Assembly: GCA_037042915.1 (NCBI GenBank)
Contig: CM073203.1
Coordinates: forward strand, 1,116,001 to 1,180,000
DNA from: Auricularia sp. M13
Taxonomy: Eukaryota; Basidiomycota; Agaricomycetes; Auriculariales; Auriculariaceae
DNA: 64,000 bases
Reading direction: 5' to 3'
The notes under the pieces are model-generated. The model searched no databases. It was not told where the DNA came from and worked only from the letters and a program-made list of their open reading frames with translations. Below are positions 57,301-64,000 of the stretch, in pieces (the stretch's first letter is position 1; the number at the start of each line of letters is the position of its first letter). The translations under genes were made by a program, and so were the position numbers.

Positions 57301-59450
57301 ACGGAAACGGGGATAAGGCTCAAGGAAATGAAACAGTCCAAGGGAAATGCGGTCCGCAGGTGAAATACAGCATATAATATCACCGTGAAGGAACGATTAG
57401 GAAGGACCACGGCAGCGGCGGTCAAGTGGCAGCGGGTGCCCGGCACGCGCACGCGCACGTGCCTGTGCCATGCCTATCTCAGACGTATGTAAAATATCAG
57501 ACGTCGAATCGAAGCGGGCGCAGGCTTGCTTGCCACAGCGTGGTTTTGGAGGCAGAAGCTCTGATTCTGAATCTGAGGGGTTTGCTAGCCCGGGGATTTG
57601 CAGGCGGAAGCGGCACGTGCGGGGGAGGCGACTGCGAATATTACAGGAGCGGGTAACCTTTGGCGAGCGTTGCGCCCAGGAAACAACGGGATCTCCTCGA
57701 GGCGTATCGGAAGTCGCGTGCGTGGCAGTAGTACTAGTGGACATCTCGCGGTAGGCTTTTGTTGTGTGTGCTAGAAGTTGGATGGGCGCGCGCGCGGGAA
57801 CGTGGATTCAGACGATATCACCGGTTATGCGTTAGGCCAGGACTTGGACGTCGACGTCGGACACGCTTTTCCGACATTCCCAAGTACATACAGTGCGTGC
57901 CATCGAAATCGAAACCGAGAGAACCGATATGGGCGCTGCGCTGGACAGGACACTCGTTTGATGGCCGATATCGGCCCATAGCAAAATTCGAATTCTCAGG
58001 CAGCAGTGCAAGGGTCTGCGACTTCAAGTTCAAACTACTAGCACATTCGACAAGTTACTGTAGTTGAGAGTCGCTTGCTTGCACCGAGGAGCCTGTACAG
58101 GATGTCGTCATTACGAGCTGTAGCAAGAGAATCTCGCGGGTAGTTGACGTCGACTCGGAAGACTCTTGCGTCACTTTGTCCGAATGAGGAATCCGACCAG
58201 TGCGACTGTTGTGCGCTGTAAAGGCGCCAGGCGCGCGCCGAGGGTCGAGGCAACAAACGATTTGGCCCGATATGGACAACAGGTATTGTGCTCAGCGGGA
58301 CCTGGCTTCTCGTGCTTCGCCGGGTCAGCTGACGAAGAACTCGATAGGCAATGTGGGTGATTCGGTGCAGGCGACCTGGGATCGCCTGGCCAGTGAGTCG
58401 CGCTGCAGCGTGGATGGAGGCAAATAGAGCACAGGAACAGTAAGCTCGGCCGATTGTGTGCCGGGCCGCGGGCTCTGGATGCTCCGCGGATATGGTCCGC
58501 GGATGTCGTCCGACGCTGACAGCGGGGAAAGGGAAGGAGTGTGGCAAGTCCGCCCGTGCGGCTGTGGCGGAGCATGTATCACTGGCAGTACGGTATGGAG
58601 TCGGAGCATAGTTGGCAGGCCCCATTGTGCACTCCTCATGGACAAGTGACGAGTGACTCGCGAGCTAAAGCCTGGACATTTGCCAGGACGGGCAGTGCGC
58701 GCGCGCCGATTGTAATTGTAAATGAAAGCACGAGACGGGGCACGAGAGGCACATTCGGACGGTACGCGCTTCAGTCATGAGTAGGTATCCGGGCAAAGTC
58801 CTTTTCCGTCGCCATGCCGCTATTGTGCGCAGTTTCCCTCGGTTCGGCAGCAGCACGAGAACAAACGGAGTCCCCCGGACGGAAAGCGCAGAACAATGCT
58901 GGACGAGCCAATATGGAAGGATAGCTGGCAGATACGGTAGCAGTGGAAGAGTCAGAGCCCTATTGCCAATTGTGCGCCAGAGCCCCAGGAAACAAGCCAG
59001 AATGGACGCTGTCAGGAAGCGGAGCGATTGCCAACTGGCCAGCAAGAGGTTCTGGGCGTGCCTTGCAGCACAGACACTTGTCAATTTGCACGCAATGGTT
59101 GTGGAGCAACACGCGCAAGAAGCGATGGGTGCTCCAGCAAGCGGTGGCGTGCGACAATCAGAGTGGAGTGCAGGCCGCAGGATTGCCAGTGTACACGCGA
59201 AAGCCTGGGCAGCAGCTGGCAGAGGTGAATAGCACGCGAATGAGCACGGAGCGGGCGGGTGAGGCGGCAGGCGCTGTTGTTTCTGGGTCCAAGCGGTGTG
59301 CAATGCCAATTGTTCTTTGGGAAAGTCAGACACCGGACCCGGCGCTCGCCGTTCTGCATCCGCCACACCGCCGCCCCGACGCAGCACCCACTGTACTGAC
59401 CGTTATCCGCACGCCTGCTACACATTCCTTCTTAATTGCTGCCAGTCGCG
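54335..59450. other. 5.1-kb gene-poor stretch upstream of the CSC1-like gene
   Basis: No supported gene. A minus-strand frame at 54930-55310 has coding-like codon use but no recognisable domain. The part from about 55740 to 56280 is strongly pyrimidine-rich on the plus strand. The remainder shows short scattered frames only. Confidence 0.5.
55740..56280 (+). promoter_or_regulatory. Long pyrimidine-rich tract
   Basis: CT-rich plus strand with TTCTCG runs near 56060. CT-rich tracts precede transcription starts of strongly expressed fungal genes, but the next supported gene starts 3 kb away. It may instead be the 3' region of the cyclin transcript or an unannotated promoter. Confidence 0.35.
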
Positions 59451-62400
59451 ATGGCCAAGGACGACGACGGCAGTATCTTTGACAATATTATCAAAGAAAA
59501 CACCGACAAGCTCAACAAGGTGCGTAGGCCCGCCGCTGACCGCAATCGGCGTGCTCAGTCCCTGGCGCAGGTCGTCCCGTCCGCTGTCGGCTCAAATTGT
59601 ATTATATGGGCCGTCGTCGCCTTCGTGACTATCATAGGATTCAATATCCTTAGACCTAGAGTGCGTAATTCAGCGTTCCAAAGAGAATTGAAAGCTGGTG
59701 CTCAATATGCTATCGCAGAACAAGGTAAAGCCCTTTCAACTCGTCACCCTGAACACCTCTCAAGCCATTTTCGCCGCTCCAGGTCATCTATGAGCCCAAA
59801 GTGCGTAGCCCCAGCTTGCCGGTCGCAATAATTCGCGTGTTGACCGTGCGCGGCCAGGTCAAATACCACGTGGGCGAGAAACAAAAGCCGCCCAAGGTAG
59901 GACCGCGACCGTTATTCCGCGTCGACCACCCCTATTCATGTATCCTACAGATATCCGACGGCTTCTTCTCATGGCTCTCCCCGCTCATACATACCAAGGA
60001 GCCCGAACTGCTCGACAAGATCGGTGTGCTCGGTCCATACGCTGCCACCATCCTCAGAGCTAATAGCTCACTGCAGGCCTCGACGCTACGACCTTTTTAC
60101 GCTTTCTGCGCCTCATGCGGTGGCTCTTCCTAGGGATCAGCCTGCTGTTATGTGCCATGGTGTTGCCCGTCAACATCGTTTTCAACTTGCAGCACGTTCC
60201 GTCGAAGCAGCGCGACGTCCTCAGCATTCTCACTCTGCGCGACGTCGGCGGACATCTTCTCTACATCCATGTCGCCTCTGTCTACCTCATCAGTACGCCG
60301 ACGTTGTTTCCATGTTTATGTCGCGGTGCTGAGCAAGCTCAATCACGCAGCGATCATCACGTTCGGCGCCGTCTGGTGGCATTGGAAAGAAATGGTCCGG
60401 CTACGCATTTCTTGGTTCGAGAGCGACGAGTACCAGAAAAGGCGAGGATCCTCCCATACCCCATCGGCACTTCCGGTCAACAGCCATTTTCTGACATGTT
60501 TGCGGCAATTCCGCAATTCCGCTCTGCAGTTTCTACGCGCGCACGCTCATGATCATGGACGTCCCCCGCAAGATCCAGACCGACGACGGCCTCATGTCGC
60601 TGCTGCAGGAGATGCAGATGCCCTACCCGACGTCGTCCGTCCATATTGGCCGCCGCGTCGGCAAGCTGCCCGAGCTCGTCGAATACCACAACGATGCCGT
60701 CCGTGAGCTCGAGACGTACCTCGTGCGATACCTCAAGGGCGGAAAGATTGGCAAGAAGCGACCTACGATCACCAAGGGCGGTTGTATGGGATGCGGTGGC
60801 GAGAAGAAGGTCGGTCATAATCGAATAGTTTGTCTATGCTAGAACGAGAGCTGAAGCTGGCGCGCAGGACGCTATCGATTTTTACACCGCAAAGCTGAAG
60901 AAGACCGAGGCGGCCATTGAACAGTGGAGGAACGACATTGACCTGCGTCAAGCTGAGAACTATGGTTGGTTCAGGATTCTAGCCGAACCAGCACCTTATC
61001 TAAATATTTGTTCAGGCTTCGCGTCGCTCGCTGCTGTTCCGTATGCTCACATCGTCGCGCGGTTGATGATGGGCAAGCATCCTAAGGGAACCACTATCAC
61101 GCTTGCCCCGAATCCGAAGGACATTGTATGTGTCCAGCTCTGGAAAGAAAGTATCCAAACCAACGTCCATTTCTCTAGATCTGGTCCAACCTAAACATGT
61201 CTCCCGCCGAACGCGCGAGCAAGCGCACGCTCGGCTTCGTCTGGCTCGCCGTCGTGTCCTTCCTCAACACCATCCCGCTACTCATCGTTTCCTTCTTCGC
61301 CAACTTGTACGTTTCCGTCTAATGTGTGTCACCCATACGATGTCTAATGCCTTCCCTTTCAGGACGGCGCTCTCCGCCTACGTGCCCGTCTTGAACAAAT
61401 GGGGCGAAGCCAGTCCGTTCACGTACTCGCTGGCGTCCGCGGTGCTCCCTCCAACCATTGGCGCGATCTTCGGCTACTTCCTGCCCATCATCATGCGCTG
61501 GCTCTCGCGCTACCAGGGCGCGACGACGCGCACGCGGCTGGACCGCGCCGTCGTCGCGCGCTATTTTGCGTTCCTCGTGCTCTCGCAGCTCGTCGTCTTC
61601 TCGCTCATCGGCGTCATCTTCTCGTCCGTCACGGAGATCGTACGCAACGTCGGGGAGCCGCTTGTTTCAAGCAAATTCTCAAGAAATTGGACAGTGCGTC
61701 CGCTCGGCGCTTTGAGGTGGAGTGGGGTGTGCTGATGACGGATGGTTGCGTTATTTTACTCTAGCGCTGCCCGATACTATCCATCGGACGTACATTGCCC
61801 AGAGCAATTACTGGCTGACATTCTTCCCGCTGCGAGGTGCGTACTCCCTGCTGCTGCGCGGGGTATCATTCCGTCGAATTTAATTGATTCACCCCGCTTA
61901 TAGGTTTCTTGGCCGTCTTCGATCTCGCGCAGGTGCTCAAGCTCGTCTGGACCTCGTTCAGGACGCAGTGCGTGATTTTTTGGCGTCCTCTTCACTCGGC
62001 CTGTCGAGTTAACTGACGTTCTCCATCAAGCGTCTTCGGACGCACTCCGCGTGACATCCGCGAGTGGACGAAGCCTCCGGACTTCGAGTATGCCATTTAC
62101 TAGTGCGTCGTCGCCTCCATTTCTCCGCTACTACCCTTGCTTACATGGCACGCGCAGCTCTAACTTGGTATGTGTACGACAAGCTAGAATACTCGGGGTT
62201 GACGCGGTTACAGCTGTTCATGGCTGCCGTCGGTTTCGCCTTTGCTCCTCTGGCGCCGCTCGTGGCAGTTGGCGCTGCAGTTGTGTTCTGGGTTAGCAGC
62301 ATCGTCTACAAGTACCAGGTGCGTCTGTGGCTCACTTGCTTGGTTACTGCGGGGTGCTGACCCATCATTACTACTAATATAGCTGATGTTCGTTTTCGTG

Positions 62401-64000
62401 ACGAAAATCGTGAGTATAGACCTAGTCATCTGTTGGTTTCGGTTTCAGCTCACAGCTGTCTGTGTGCGCCAGGAATCTGGAGGGGTGGGTTTGACATTGC
62501 GTTGGTACGAAGTCGATGAGGCTAATCTTCTATGCAGCGTCTGTGGAACGTCGTCATTAACCGCCTGTTGGCTTCGATGGTCCTGATGCACCTCCTCATG
62601 ACTCTGAGTGCGTCGCGCCGTACCTAGACTCGCGCAGCGTCGACTGATGTGGGGGGTGTCGCGGCAGCCATTGGCCTCCGCATCGGGTTCAAGAACTGGA
62701 CATGGGTCGCGACGCTGCCGCCCCTGCTGGCCCTCCCGCTCTTCAAGATGTACCTGACCAGGTCGTTTGATTCGCGATTCCGCTACTACATTCCGACGGA
62801 GGAGGCGATCCGCAAGAGCCAGGTGCACTCGGCCAACGCGGATAACCAAGGCCATCGCCTTGAGAAGCGGTTCGGGCATCCGGCGCTGTACGCCGATCTG
62901 TTCACGCCCATGGTGCACGCGAAGATGGTGCACCTGTTACCGCAAGGCAAGTCGTGGCGTTAATACGGGCCCGCAAAGACAGCGCACTCGACAGATCCAT
63001 TACTGACTGCGCGCTCTTTAGTGTATTCTGGGAACCTGGGACACGATACGGCTAAGCTGGACGAATACGATGGGAAGCAGATGGAAGCCCAAATTCTTCC
63101 AGGCGGCATTAAGATCGCTGCTATCGAGCAGGTTTGTGGCATTACCTATCGCCGTTACTGTACCTTGATCTTCGGCCTTTCTGACCTTTTCGTCAGCGCG
63201 ATCTGGAATACGACCCTGCCTTGTATGGGCGCGACCGAGGCGAGGCAGAGTGGGATCGGCGTTCTTCGACGCACCTGCTCAGCGACGCTGCTCAGTTTGC
63301 ACAGAATAAGATGCACATCCCCGTCAACCGCATTCAGGGGTACCTTCAACATGGCCCTTCAGCATCTCTTTCTGGTAGAGCGCATCCGGAGCACATCGAG
63401 CTGGCTCGCCTCGATTCCAGGTCTGATGCCTGGCCCCTGCTTCAACCCGGTGACCCAACACCTGGAGCCTATTCCGATGCGACGCCAGGTGGCCTGGGTG
63501 TGCCGTACGCAAACAGCCAGTATGGCGGTTCCGTGTCGACGCAGTCTTTGCACCAGTACCCCCCAACAACAGCAATGCCTTATGATCGTGCAGGCACGCC
63601 GCTGCAGCAACGACCGCTGACGCCGCAACAACAACAGCCCTCGCGCTCCTTCTCGCCGAGCGTACAGCCGGGCCAGATCTTCACGCCGCCACAGCAGAGC
63701 GTCCAACCTGGACAGATATTCCAGCCGCCCCAACAGCAGGTCCCGCTGCTGCAAACACCCCATCCGGACCAGCGTGGGTACCACAGTCAACAGTCGTCCT
63801 CAGGCTCCTATAATCAACCAATAACCACGTATACCGCGCGCCCCGGGGATTACTTCAGCAGTCCTGCGTCGGCGCGCCCAGATGCCCCCATGATGCCGTA
63901 TGACGCTCGGGGATCACCCGTCTCGCGGTCCCCGCAGCCCCAGTACGGGGCACCACAGCAACAGAGCGGGTTCAGCCCGCGCTCCCAGAGACAGCCTTCC
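59451..64000 (+). CDS. CSC1/OSCA-like (DUF221) ion channel, partial at right edge
   Basis: Starts MAKDDDGSIFDNIIKENTDK. The first exon is 59451-59519, followed by a 51-base intron and many more short introns. The first membrane segment is IIWAVVAFVTIIGFNIL. More N-terminal membrane segments follow (LMRWLFLGISLLLCAMVLPV, AAIITFGAVWWHW). Then comes a cytosolic domain with RTLMIMDVPRKIQTDDGL and a Cys-containing GGCMGCGGEKK loop. The core membrane domain includes FVWLAVVSFLNTIPLLIVSF, FTYSLASAVLPPTIGAIFGY and WLTFFPLRGFLAVFDLAQ. The C-terminus has RFRYYIPTEEAIRKSQ and FGHPALYADLFTPMVHAKM. A Gln/Pro/Ser-rich tail with two SVQPGQIF repeats runs off the window at 64000. Members of this family are calcium-permeable cation channels opened by osmotic or mechanical stress (yeast Csc1, plant OSCA). 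Confidence 0.9.

Noticed and set aside
1-64000. tRNA, rRNA, CRISPR arrays, telomeric repeats
   Set aside because: Scanning by eye for tRNA B-box-like GGTTCGA sites, rRNA landmarks, regularly spaced repeats and TTAGGG arrays gave nothing convincing. A covariance-model scan would be needed to exclude tRNAs fully.

Overview
The window looks like nuclear DNA of a basidiomycete fungus, probably an Agaricomycete. Introns are about 45-65 bases with GTGCGT/GTACGT-type donors. The genes include Chs5, Nab2, a Pcl-type cyclin and a CSC1-like channel. The mobile DNA is of kinds expanded in mushrooms: a Plavaka-type transposase tail, a KDZ-type transposase with CxC5/CxC6 cysteine clusters, and a chromodomain Ty3/Gypsy retrotransposon. 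No database search was run; family names rest on recognised motifs.

Layout. 0-3 kb: transposase tail, then minisatellite-rich DNA without genes. 3-7 kb: a tandem pair of CRN/RHS-like P-loop NTPase genes (minus strand) sharing one intron position, separated by a CTAC microsatellite. 7-9.4 kb: CHS5 (exomer scaffold, five exons) and a small secreted cysteine-rich protein. 9.4-20 kb: a mobile-looking block of three large intron-containing genes with open frames: an 809-residue unknown (plus), the CxC5/CxC6 KDZ-type transposase (minus) and another unknown (minus). Copies of a ~42-base repeat flank the transposase.

21.1-31.1 kb: a young Ty3/Gypsy chromovirus in minus orientation, with 284-base LTRs and a GAGAC target duplication. 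A second LTR element without recognisable gag or pol, with ~1.02-kb LTRs and an AGTAC duplication, is nested in its pol region in the opposite orientation. Both LTR pairs are nearly identical, so both insertions are recent.

31.8-47.5 kb: ordinary host genes. These are a nuclear-looking protein packed with SUMO consensus sites, an SR-rich SCI1-like protein, a secreted alpha/beta hydrolase, a TMEM70-family mitochondrial protein, a GNAT acetyltransferase with a GC-AG intron, Nab2 (poly(A) RNA-binding zinc fingers) and a mitochondrial AAA-like ATPase. 47.5-53.2 kb and 54.3-59.4 kb hold no gene I can support. They surround a Pcl-type cyclin gene with a TATA box. From 59.45 kb to the right edge runs a CSC1/OSCA-like channel gene that continues beyond the window.

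The host genes span cell-wall trafficking (Chs5), cell cycle or nutrient signalling (cyclin), osmosensing (CSC1-like), RNA metabolism (Nab2, SCI1-like) and mitochondria (TMEM70-like, ATPase). They do not form one pathway. The accessory interest lies in the KDZ block, the NTPase pair, the secreted cysteine-rich protein and the nested retroelements.
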